Positions 13,501 to 23,240 of a stretch of DNA of 64,000 bases are shown here, one piece after another. Numbering within the stretch: position 1 is the stretch's first letter; every line of letters begins with the position of its first letter. Under the pieces are notes generated by a model, which saw only the letters and a program-made list of their open reading frames with translations, had not been told where the DNA came from and did no database searches. The DNA comes from Liolophura sinensis. Lineage: Eukaryota; Mollusca; Polyplacophora; Chitonida; Chitonidae. Both the position numbers and the translations under genes were made by a program. The stretch is from the NCBI RefSeq assembly GCF_032854445.1, contig NC_088295.1:44441385-44505384 (forward strand). The letters run 5' to 3'.

Positions 13501-16500
13501 TTATATCCAAATTCAGAACTTTTTAAGACCATATGTACACTATGGTATACAAAATATACCAAGTTTAAGCGGATTTTGATGTCTCCTTCAAGTAATTTAG
13601 AGACTTCGCCAAACTAACAGGTCTAGCGACACAAGTTTCAGAATGTTGCTGCAAAATTTTAAAAAGCTGTGATTTGTACTTGTACAAAATGGACGAAAAC
13701 CCCTGTCCGAAAATAATTGTTTAATCGTCTGAGCGAAAACAATAGGCTTCCAGCTTTCATCTTGAAAGATGATGTAAGCTTATCTCGTTTTATGTAGTAC
13801 GTTCGTGTGATTAAACTGTTGCTGTGTAGCTCTGTGGTCTTCTATTTCATTGCACACCGCTGTTGAATTGCACTATATGCTCTTTACTCAGGCCTGTACT
13901 TTACGATGCATTCAATGATACACTTTATGTTGTACTTAACATTGCACCCATTGCTGCATTCAGTGTTTTAATCAGTAATAAATGCATGCCGCTTCTCACT
14001 GAAGATTTAAGTAAGAAATGGAATTCTGTAATACACGTATGATAAATGTATGTTGTGAACAGCATCTGTCAATCTGTCAAGTTCTGTTAAGTTGTTAAAT
14101 TAAAAAAAAAACAACAAAAAACAAAACAAAAACAACAGAACACTCACAGATGTTCGCTGCATTACTTACAAAGCAGGAATCTGTTACATAGAACAGAAGT
14201 CTGTTGCTTCAGTCAATTTATTTTATTGGATTGAATTCTTAATGCATTCAGAGTGTTCTGTTAAATATACTACGCATGTATTATTAATTTAACATAAAGA
14301 TATTAAGTTGAATATGACCCAGTATTATGTTATAAAAACAAATTGCATTCTAGCATCAGTCGGACAAACTTTCTGTTTAAATCAACAGATTTTTTTTAGA
14401 GCTCGTTGGGCACAGGTGTATATCGTACCATGAACTCACGTGTGAAAGGAATAGATCCGTATCTCTAGGGGTATTAAATTACTTCACGTAAGATAATTGA
14501 TGTGGGTATTTTTTAACAACCCTACTTCAGACTCGGCTGTATGTAAGTGAACAATATAGGCTTATAGCCTGCTGTTTGCAACTAACTATAGACTTGTCCA
14601 GTCAATACTTAAATCATCATATTTTTCGCGAAATACATGGGGGGAAAGTTATCATGTATGGAAAGCAGACCTTTGTGACATCAAAACAATTTAAAGTTTA
14701 TACTCTAAAATAAAACCAGTATAATATATATATAGGTAAAACAGGTCAAACGGCCAAATGTAATGGATGAAGCAAAGTACACAAAATATACGATATGAAT
14801 TATCAGGAATGCTGGTATGAAAGATAGAATATAAGAGTTGGATCTTCTCAATGAGAATTTGGCTTGCTTATTAAGCCTATTCCATATGAGCTTCATTACG
14901 TTCAACGCAAAGCGTGATATCAAAACTGTGTTTACAAAATTAGCATGATAATGTACAGATATAAATATACAATTTGATTGACAGTTATTGTGAATTCCCG
15001 ACTGTTGAAACGTTCGCATCTACTCTCATATGTCATATCTAATCACCGTTACATAAATATTTGCAAACAGTGTGACACCTTGGGTGACCTAATTGATAGG
15101 TCGGGATGTGAAGTCTGGAGACATGAGATCAAACCCGGGTAGGGTCACAGCAAATACTTTAAAATGTTACATGTTGCTGAATAGCTTGTCTCCCCACATT
15201 GAGAGGTTGACCCGTTGTCGGTATAACGTGACTGGGTGGGGTGTCAGGTCTGGTGTCTTTGGCATGATACTTCAGTTTCGGCAGCACTTTGGCGGCATGA
15301 ACTCGTCCAGCCACAAGAACACATATTATATTTGCACAACACCTCATGAATTCTTACCGTCATATGACTTAAAACTGTTAAGTACGACGTAAAACCCTAA
15401 GCATACATACATACAACCATTACAACGTTTACATGGGTGCCTTAAGTGCCTTATATTGTGCAAACTAACAATAATATAGTGCTATTTTTGAGCTGTTTAT
15501 GCGTAAGAATATTAAAATGCGCCATATTTTATATTCACTACAAAATTATGAGGTTCCATTGTCGTGTACGCATTTTCTGTTACCATTGTGTACTGGTGTT
15601 TAATATCTTACACAAGAAGTTTATATAGTAATCAGCTTTATTGGTAAAGAAAACCAGAATAAATCTGCGACCTTTGTCAGCTCCCTGGGAAACCTCGTGA
15701 TTTAAAGGCACAGTAATAAAATTGAGAGCTGGATTCGAGCCTGCGACGCTATTAGTCATGGGCCATCCATAGACAAACACTTTTAAAGAGGGAGCTGTAG
15801 TCTTGAATCCCAACAGCCAATAATGTGTTTTAGTATTATGTAAAAGCACTACAATATCTGTTTTTGCTTACTTTCCAGTGTTCCAAGATGTACATGTTAT
15901 GATATTTATTGGATTTGGGTTTTTGATGACCTTCCTTAAACGTTACGGCTTCACCAGTGTTGGTCTCAATCTGCTCGTGGCTGCCTTTGTCCTTCAGTGG
16001 GGAACGATTTTCCATGGACTTCTTCACTTGCCTAAATCACATGATGGCAAGTTTCATCTCAACGTTGGCGGGTGAGTAATAGCTCACTGAAATGAATGTG
16101 CGATTTGGAAAAGCATATCTACACATAACTTTTGCTGGCAATAAGTTTGTGTGGTCATACGAAAGGGATATTATCATATTGATAATGGTGTATTCTAGCA
16201 AACTCGATAATGACACATAAAACATTTCCAACTTTCCCATTGTCATATAGCCTTGCTTAACGCCTATGCGGAAGTCTTCCTGTGTATGTTACGTCATTTC
16301 GTTCGAGAAACGTATATGTATATTACGTGTATTGCAAGCCTTGTGCACGTCAGTGACAAATATTCATATCAAAAAGTATCCAATGGGTCTTCAGAGATTC
16401 TGACTGAAGTAGATCTCATTTATTTATTTATTTATTTATTTATTTATATATTTATCTGACTGGTGTTTTACGCCGTACTCAAGAATCTTTCACTTATACG

Positions 16501-19500
16501 ACAGTAGCCAGCATTATGGTGGGTGGAAACTGGGCAGAGCCCGGGGGAAACCACGATCATCCGCAAGTTGCTGACAGAAAGTAGATCTCACGTGATTCGT
16601 ACATCAACATGCGGGTTAAATACACAATTCGACCATTCGCATATAAAAAAATGTCTTTTCCACGGTCAACAAAGTTCGAAGCACAGAGTAACATTACAAA
16701 CTCCTATCCGGTCAAATCCATATGCAGGATAGTCTGCACCTAGTTTACAGTTATACATTTATTGTTGGCTGCCTATATCTTCAAACACGACCTGGCTGTC
16801 GCCATGTTTCACAAGTGCAGAGATATATTCAGACAGTATAGTAAATATCACACCTATAACTGGTGGAGAGAAGATAAGACAGCCTTTATACACACACCAT
16901 ACATTTATGCAATAAGAATAGTTATGGAATATACATGTATATGTATATATAGAGAGAGAGACAGTAAAGATAATACATGGTATTGAAGAAAGTAGATAAA
17001 AGCCCAGCTTTGCAACGTGTCACAAATAAGGTGTCGTTACATGCCATCATTTGAAAGCCTATAAAAGGTTTAGCGGCGACAGTGGTCAATGACTTATGAG
17101 GTCGCGTGGTCGAATCCAATCCTCGCTGGTGAAAGGAAGTGGTTTACCTCGAGAATTTGTTTTTCCTCCTCTCATAATCTGCCCGCTGTCACTGAAGTGA
17201 AAATTTCTTGAAACACCAATCAAATACATCAATAAATAACCATGACATTGGTACTAAAATTGTTCTTATCATTATTTTCTATAGTGATTAACGTGCTAGC
17301 GATGCGCGTTGACTCAGGAGCCTCTCACCAAAGCCGTCACTGATGTGAGTTCAAGTCCAGCTCATGCGGGCTTCCTCTCCGGTAATACATGGAAAGGTTT
17401 TCCAGCAACCTGCGAATGGTCGTAGGCTTTCCCCGGACTCTACCCGGTTTCCTTCTTCAATAATGCTGACCGCTGTCGTATAGGTGAAATATTGTTGACT
17501 ACGGCGTAAAACTTCTGTCAAATAAATAAGTGAATAAATTTATTTTTCCTTGCAGGATGCTCACAGCCGATTTTGCCGCCGCTACTGTCCTCATCTCATT
17601 CGGAGCTGTGCTCGGTAAAACAAGTCCTCTTCAGATCATCATCATGTCAGTTATCGAAGTTGCCTTATTTGTCGTCAACGAAAAGATTGGTCTGGAAATT
17701 TTCCGCGTAAGTATCACTAAGGTGTAATTTTCCGTGGATTTTTTGACTGTTATATAAGACGTTTAACATCGGTATCTATCAAAAACAATGATGTAACATT
17801 CGTGTGTATATTGATCTGATATCTACATATTGCCGAGGTGGCGTCAAGACGTAATCACTCACTACTTACTGATCCTGTACAGTGATAAAATTATAGATTC
17901 AACTGAGCAATCAACTATTCTTCAGGTATTCAGCGCTCACTTTAAACAGACAGATCGTGGATTTTTATTCTTTTAAGGTTGTTGACGTCGGTGAGTCAAT
18001 GTTTATTCATGCCTTTGGAGCTTACTTTGGATTGGCTGTGGCTCGAGTTCTCTACACAGACGATATTGATAGGTCGAAAAAGGAAGGCAGTGTCTACCAT
18101 TCTGATCTGTTTTCTATGATCGGTAGGTTTGCTTTATTTCGGACGGAGCTATTCGATTTTGGAATTGTATCAGTGAAATTCATTGTAATTTTCACTAGTA
18201 AATAACACCCCTTTGGCACTGGTAAATTAAAATGACCAAATGGTCAGTTTTAATCTCAAAGAAAGTCATCTGAGCGCATGTTCCAATACTTATATTTATG
18301 CACTTTTCTGGAAGACTAAATGGAATCATATATCAAAATTTATGTCCTTTTCAATAATGAACAAATAAATTTATCCAACAGGAACTATATTTTTGTGGAT
18401 GTATTGGCCTAGTTTTAATGGCGGAGCAGCTTCCGGAGACTATCGCCACCGGGCTATTCTCAACACGTATTTCTCACTCGCTGCCTGCACCGTTGTGACC
18501 TTTGCTATTTCCTCATTGGTCGACAAGAAGGGCAAGCTGGACATGGTACGTATCAAGGCTTCCATTCAAACAGAGCATGCACAAATACCATTAAACAAAT
18601 GAATGCACAAAGGACAGAAGCACTGCTAGGTATTACAGTAAGATATAGGAGAAACCCACAAACGTGAACCTAATCAACACTTTCAGGTTGTCGGTCAGTG
18701 TTGTGCTTCGTCCCAACTGTACGTGCATGTTCTGTTTACAACAGTTACGTTGTTAATCTTGTACGCTAAGGTCATGTACCGCATGTAGTTTTAATATCGG
18801 AACTAGAATTCAAAACATTCATGAAACTGGAAATCATGCCTTCAATATATTTTCAATATAACCCTTCTTTAGACTTGTAGTGAACATCATAGCGTATATA
18901 GCTAAGAACTACGCATGCATCATGTGGTATAACATCGCCACGTGGGATGTATGAACCGTTCCTGAAATAATAAACTACTTATAACCTTGCATGGTAAACG
19001 ACTTGCATACTGATTAAAGAGCATTTCTTGCCTCTTCCTGGCATCGACTGTTTTCTACTTCTCGTTTATGTTAAACGCTGTGTTGGAAATTGGTCCAAAA
19101 TGTACATTATATGGTTGACGATTGGTAAATGAATATCTGAAACGACGCCTAGATTTGTCGACTTTTTTCTGTAAGGCCTAAAATCCTAATTTTCTTGTCC
19201 GATCATGCAGGTGCATATTCAGAACGCGACTTTAGCGGGAGGCGTGGCTGTAGGTACCTCGGCGGATCTGATGATACAACCCTGGGGGGCCATTCTCATC
19301 GGTTGTGTGGCAGGCTGTCTGTCGACCGTCGGGTACAAGTATATCACAGTAAGTATCGCGTAAGTTGTAGTTTATGGTTAGTTAGTTCTTAGCGGAAGGA
19401 AAGTCATGCAGTTTGTGGTTCATGGTTAGCTGGTTCATATTTCAGGAAATGACATCCAGGGTGTAGTTAATGGTTCATACCACAGTAAATGTTATTCAGG

Positions 19501-22081
19501 ATTTGGTTCATGATTAGGTGGTTCAAAAATTTAAGCCTTTGTTGGGTGTGCACATCACTAGAATACATTTAATTTAATACATTGTCATTTAAAATCAGAC
19601 TAAAACGCTCACCAAAGCTAAAAATATCAAGACTCGGTCACTTTGTCACTAATTGTCAACAACCCATTTACCAACGCTTTGCTAACTGTAACCAACATTA
19701 ACTTGACACTTTGTTGCAAAGTCACCTTATCATATGTAACAAAGTATACCGAATGAAAGTATATATCTGAATACGATGTGTACGAAGGCGTATTCAATAC
19801 AGACCGAGGAATAAACGTGTTATTTTTCCTTTTTCAGCCATTCCTCAGCTCCAAACTTAAGATTCATGACACCTGCGGTGTGAATAATCTTCATGGAATG
19901 CCGGGCATTTTGGCGGGTCTGGCAGGGGCTGTGGCGGCAGCTTTGGCAATGGAAGATAACTATGGGGTACCGGGGTAAGGGAAACATGTAGATTTGCCCA
20001 TTTATTTGATCTGTATATTACCAAAGAATCAACATTTTGTGCGACATTGGTATGGTTTGCTATGGGAAAAAAAGAAGTAATCAAAGCAATCAACAATTCC
20101 CAAACAAGAAGCACACATGTAATAAAGTCAACGCTTTTCAGTTACGTCAAGAATATGGAAATCCAAATCAAATTTCAATCTCTGGACTAACTTTCTCGCT
20201 TTTATTGAAGTGTCCCAGTCCCAGTCGAGTTACAACGATACTTGTATATCTCCTATACCCCAGTAGTGTATATAGTTGGAATATAGTGTATATCATGAAC
20301 TTTGCCTCTAATTCCAAACCTGATATTCACTTCGAATATCACGTGTTTTAATCTATACGTAGCTGTAAGGATAACTTCATATATGAGCGCAGTAGAATGG
20401 TAAACACTTTTGTACACCTATACACTTGTGACAAGTTAGGGGGAAAAATATAATTAATTTGTACTGAACAGAGAAAGTAATATGTATTTAGTTATTCGAT
20501 TGTCGATTACGACCACACTCAAGAATGTTTCTGTTATACGATGGTGGTCAGTTTTATGGGAAACACCGAGGTGTCGAGAGTAAATCATGGACCGTTGTCA
20601 AATTACGGACCATCTTTCCCACGCGTGACGTAAAGACACCATATTGATCGGTCATCAATGAACTTAAGATGGAGCAAAACGGCCACAAGCGTCGTTGACC
20701 GTTCATTGTCGCCAAGGCCATGAACATTGAGAGTGGAGCAATCTACAAATTCCCAGCCCAAGTTAACATTGTGTTACCCAACCATAAGCTAATTTCACAC
20801 TTGTAGATAAATGTGTGCATCCTTATTCACTTTTGCCATTCAGATTGTACAACACATTTGCCGCACGAATCCCCTCGGATAACGTGACAGCCGGTGACTT
20901 GGGATTTGAGCCTGGTCTCGGACGGTCGGCCATTACTCAAGGAGGCTTTCAGATCGTCGCGCTCGTTGTGACCATTGGCATTGCAATCGGAGGAGGGCTT
21001 ATTACTGGTAAGACGATCTGACCAGTTGCCTTTGTGTTTAAGAATAGAAATGTGTTTAGTCACGAAGACCGACAATGTGGCTTGCGTGTTGTTCATGTCA
21101 GAACATTGGTAACTTAAGCAAGAGGTTTTCGTGTTTTACTTTAGGGGTAACCGCATTAAGAAGTCTTTGTTATGGAGAGTCCATAATTTTACAATGGTTA
21201 CACATAGTGACAATGACGATGTTTTCCTATATCGTGCCTGGTTACCCTTAATGGTTATTGATCGAAGAAAATCTGCTAAGTACATATGTGATTCTTCTTA
21301 TTAAATTTGATGAAGATTCGCATTTTTAATTCGCTACGTCAACTGACTTTTTCACAAAAAAGTGTTACTTGGTCAATATCTGCTGAAAATAGTACATGAA
21401 TAATGAGATAAGGGGAGTTGACTATTGTACCTTTGTACGCCAGTATATCCAGTGGCATTCTACAAAGTTAACGTGTCATGTTTTTCCATGTAGAATTTTG
21501 TATTATTTTATCAGGTTTAATAGTTGTTCTACAAGACATTTAAGGAATGAGGCATTTTAGGATTATAAATTAAGGCTCTGTGTCCAGTTTCACAAAGCAG
21601 CGTACAACATTTTTTATCATACATTTGTCGTGCGATATTTTGTGCGTCACTGTTAACGTGCCATAGTCTTATATGTGCGATATCTTACAAGTACGACATC
21701 TTTGTGAAAGTGGCCCCAGTTCCAAACTGCGATCGTACGTTGTAACTACTACGGCAACGCCTGTCTCGTGTGTATTGTCATGACAGCAGCAGTCAAATTA
21801 GTGTAAGATCGCTTTGGCGCTGTTAGCCATGGTCTTACGTAAATGGTTGTATTGCGAATAAAGGTAAAATAAATAATAGGCTTGTTATATATATATAAGT
21901 ATGATTTCGTGTTGCAGGCTTCATTTTGAGGTTGCCGTTCTTTGACAATCCTAAAGGAGACGGGTTGTTCGATGACAGTGATTACTGGGAAATTCCCGAC
22001 GATGGATTCCCAGGAGTAGACATCGACACGCCCAAGGGCAAAGTGTACATACCTGATCACAACGCCGATACAAGAATGTAA
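4417..22081 (+). CDS. Rh-type ammonium/CO2 channel (Rhesus glycoprotein), complete, 9 exons
   Basis: The joined exons 4417-4585, 15879-16071, 17556-17706, 17978-18122, 18382-18545, 19211-19348, 19838-19974, 20844-21007 and 21918-22081 give 1425 nt, or 474 residues plus stop, the usual length for animal Rh glycoproteins. Rh proteins are twelve-helix plasma-membrane channels of the Amt/Mep/Rh family that conduct ammonia and probably CO2. Family marks seen are [41 protein letters not shown] with the first pore histidine, [34 protein letters not shown] with the second pore histidine, and ILRLPFF before the cytoplasmic tail. NVS in the first extracellular loop is a possible N-glycosylation site, as in RhCG. 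All introns are GT-AG with matching phases. The start is the first ATG before TM1. Its convergent relative at 36864-53026 is broken, so this is the only functional Rh gene in the window. Confidence 0.96.
6105..6440. repeat. 102-104 bp tandem repeat, about 3.2 units
   Basis: The phrase ATACAGTCAGAGGTCATTT starts near 6113, 6217, 6320 and 6422. Units differ at only a few bases, including GAACTCATC versus GAACGCATC. ORFs on both strands here are repeat products. Confidence 0.9.
10683..10800 (-). mobile_element. V-SINE 3' fragment
   Basis: It reads tail first: GTTTATTTATCTGATTGATG, then TTTTACGCCGTACTCAAG, then AATATTTCACCTATACGACG, then the V-domain remnant GGGGGAAACCCACGATC. The tRNA head is missing, a usual 5' truncation. 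Confidence 0.8.
15071..15415 (+). mobile_element. tRNA-derived SINE with CATA tail
   Basis: A B-box-like GAGATCAAACCCGGGT follows an A-box-like stretch. The middle begins TGACTGGGTGGGGTGTCAGG, and the 3' module CGTCATATGACTTAAAACTG continues through TACGACGTAAAACC to (CATA)n. The centre differs from the V-SINEs, but the 3' module is clearly related to theirs and to the LINE tail. Confidence 0.65.
15640..15850 (-). mobile_element. Probable tRNA-derived SINE fragment
   Basis: On the minus strand GGCTCGAATCC matches a polymerase III B box, preceded by an A-box-like TGGCCCATGACTAATAG. No clear tail is seen. It ends about 30 bases before Rh exon 2. Confidence 0.4.
15879..16071 (+). CDS. Rh copy 1, exon 2
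   Basis: 193 nt, entering in phase 1 and leaving in phase 2 at donor GTGAGT. It encodes FQDVHVMIF with the conserved Phe-gate region, then TM2 and TM3. Confidence 0.95.
16419..16578 (-). mobile_element. V-SINE 3' part in Rh intron 2
   Basis: An inverted (TTTA)n tail is followed by TTTTACGCCGTACTCAAG, ATTATGGTGGGTGG and GGGCAGAGCCCGGGGGAAAC, the reverse complement of the V-domain. It ends near TTGCTGACAG and is 5' truncated. Confidence 0.85.
17070..17245 (+). mobile_element. Divergent V-SINE in Rh intron 2
   Basis: A tRNA-like head with B-box-like GTGGTCGAATCC is followed by a V-domain-like GGTTTACCTCGAGAATTTG and TTTTCCTCCTCTCATAAT, then a short tail CATCAATAAATAA. Confidence 0.6.
17286..17536 (+). 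mobile_element. Near full-length V-SINE abutting the exon 3 acceptor
   Basis: The head runs CGTGCTAGCGATGCGCGTT to GAGTTCAAGTCCAGCTC (B box). The V-domain is GGCTTTCCCCGGACTCTACC to CCGGTTTCC, and the 3' module GTCGTATAGGTGAAATATTG is followed by ACTACGGCGTAAAAC and an AAATAAATAAG tail. The tail ends about 20 bases before exon 3, directly at the polypyrimidine tract. Confidence 0.85.
17556..17706 (+). CDS. Rh copy 1, exon 3
   Basis: 151 nt, the same length I recall for this exon in vertebrate Rh genes. It encodes TM4 and TM5 ([16 protein letters not shown]), leaving in phase 0 at donor GTAAGT. This exon is absent from Rh copy 2. Confidence 0.95.
17978..18122 (+). CDS. Rh copy 1, exon 4
   Basis: 145 nt encoding TM6, [18 protein letters not shown], with the first pore histidine. 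It ends [11 protein letters not shown] plus one base at donor GTAGGT. Confidence 0.95.
18382..18545 (+). CDS. Rh copy 1, exon 5
   Basis: 164 nt encoding [13 protein letters not shown] and TM8 ([18 protein letters not shown]), ending KGKLDM at donor GTACGT, phase 0. The Trp of FLW is a stop codon in copy 2. Confidence 0.95.
18546..19210 (+). other. Rh copy 1, intron 5
   Basis: GT-AG intron of 665 bases with no repeat or ORF that I recognise. Confidence 0.85.
19211..19348 (+). CDS. Rh copy 1, exon 6
   Basis: 138 nt, phase 0 on both sides. It encodes [15 protein letters not shown], then [11 protein letters not shown] and the following helix. Confidence 0.95.
19838..19974 (+). CDS. Rh copy 1, exon 7
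   Basis: 137 nt encoding [18 protein letters not shown] with the second pore histidine, then an Ala/Gly-rich helix. It leaves in phase 2 at donor GTAAGG. Confidence 0.95.
20480..20785 (-). mobile_element. Diverged V-SINE-related repeat in Rh intron 7
   Basis: CACACTCAAGAATGTTTC, TTATACGATGGTGGTCAG and TTTTATGGGAAACACC match the inverted V-SINE 3' half with many changes. The adjacent sequence (GACCGTTCATTGTC, then CTACAAATTCCCAG) is shared with the repeat at 50845-51085 in intron 1 of Rh copy 2, so both belong to one older subfamily. Confidence 0.55.
20844..21007 (+). CDS. Rh copy 1, exon 8
   Basis: 164 nt. It starts with the extracellular segment [13 protein letters not shown], then [17 protein letters not shown] and the start of TM12, leaving in phase 1 at GTAAGA. 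The corresponding exon in copy 2 is 18 nt longer. Confidence 0.95.
21008..21917 (+). other. Rh copy 1, intron 8, with a foldback element
   Basis: GT-AG intron of 910 bases. It holds an inverted-repeat element at about 21573-21722: GTCCAGTTTCACAAAG at the left and CTTTGTGAAAGTGGCCCC at the right. Nothing coding is seen. Confidence 0.7.
21918..22081 (+). CDS. Rh copy 1, exon 9 and stop
   Basis: 164 nt encoding GFILRLPFF and the cytoplasmic tail with an acidic D/E-rich stretch ([13 protein letters not shown]), ending at TAA 22079-22081. I see no AATAAA in the next 400 bases. Confidence 0.95.
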
Positions 22082-23027
22082 GGATGACAGGATGATCCTT
22101 GTTAAGCTTCCTTCATTCCTTCTCACCCACGAGCATCCCACGCCTTACCCCTAACGCATTAGTCCTTGCCAGAACCACCCGGTTCCCAAAGATCGATCTG
22201 TAGGGCATTGGAATCGGTTGGCACTTGAAACTTATCACAGTGTAATTGTTTTTGCCATATGCTATACTTGCCCACATGATATGGACAAGAATTTACAGAT
22301 CCGAAGAAATCAGTCAACAAATACTCCAATTTACACATGGTGGTGGACTTCATTCGTAAAAATTCTCACCACACCGAAACGTTTGAACCCATCGACATCC
22401 CATTGTCAACACAGTGGAATATACGCCATCAGCAAATTTTTGATTGCTGATGAAAGCAAAATTTAAATCTTGTTCCCCTTTTTTATGCATGTCTAACACA
22501 TTCCCGAATTTTACAAACATTTTACATATGATTTCCTTTTTTGTATTCTATATATATTTTCGGATGTTTGAGAAATCCTTGTTTATATTTGAAGTGTCAT
22601 GTTACGGCCGTTAGATTCAGACGTAACAGGTAACCATTAGCACTCACCTTTGCACGCTAGGTGGCAGATGTCATAATGGCTTAGGGTTCACGAGCATGCG
22701 CGACTCCGGTGCTTCCTTTTTCTTATCCAGGGTAAACCATATATAGTGTCCATAGAATATAGCCTAAGTTAATCAATCTGATAAATGTAACATTGAATAT
22801 TGACCATAACTTTTTGTGTATGAAACAACTTTTGTTTAACGGTGGTTTCTAATAGTATGTACTCTTAATATTTTTTGTTTTCTTATAGTGTAACCCTTAG
22901 TTTTATTATTAGATTAAATGTTTAATATCAGACAATTTATTACAAGTGAAAGTACCTTCCTTGCCTTTCCGCTTTCGCGCCAATCTTCCTTTTTCTTGAT
23001 CCTGGCTGCACTGGAGATTCTGTTGAC

Positions 23028-23240
23028 CTTTCTGTAGAAGATACTTTTGTTGAACCCATTGTGGTGGATACTTTTGTTCAACGCACTGTGGTGGATACTT
23101 TTGTTCAACGCACTGTGGTGGATACTTCTGTTCAACGCACTGTGGTGGATACTTATGTTGAACCCATTGTGATGTATTCTTTTGTTCTACCCATTCTGTA
23201 TGGACAATTTTGTTGAACCCATTGTGACGGATACTTTTGA
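23028..23240. repeat. 27-bp minisatellite, about 7-8 units
   Basis: The unit is GTGGTGGATACTTTTG followed by TTCAACGCACT. The middle copies are nearly identical, while the outer copies carry CCCATT or other changes. It lies about 950 bases after the Rh stop codon. Confidence 0.9.

Larger units (their letters stand above)
4586..15878 (+). other. Rh copy 1, intron 1 (11.3 kb)
   Basis: GT-AG intron with acceptor TTACTTTCCAG. It holds the 103-bp tandem repeat at 6105-6440, SINE pieces at 10683-10800, 15071-15415 and 15640-15850, an imperfect hairpin near 12148-12185, and otherwise AT-rich sequence in which I see no exon. Large first introns often hold regulatory DNA, but nothing specific is recognisable. 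Confidence 0.85.

Noticed and set aside
15100-15140. tRNA genes at B-box matches (also near 17100, 17330, 58250)
   Set aside because: No cloverleaf or anticodon stem can be formed and each is followed by SINE body and tail.
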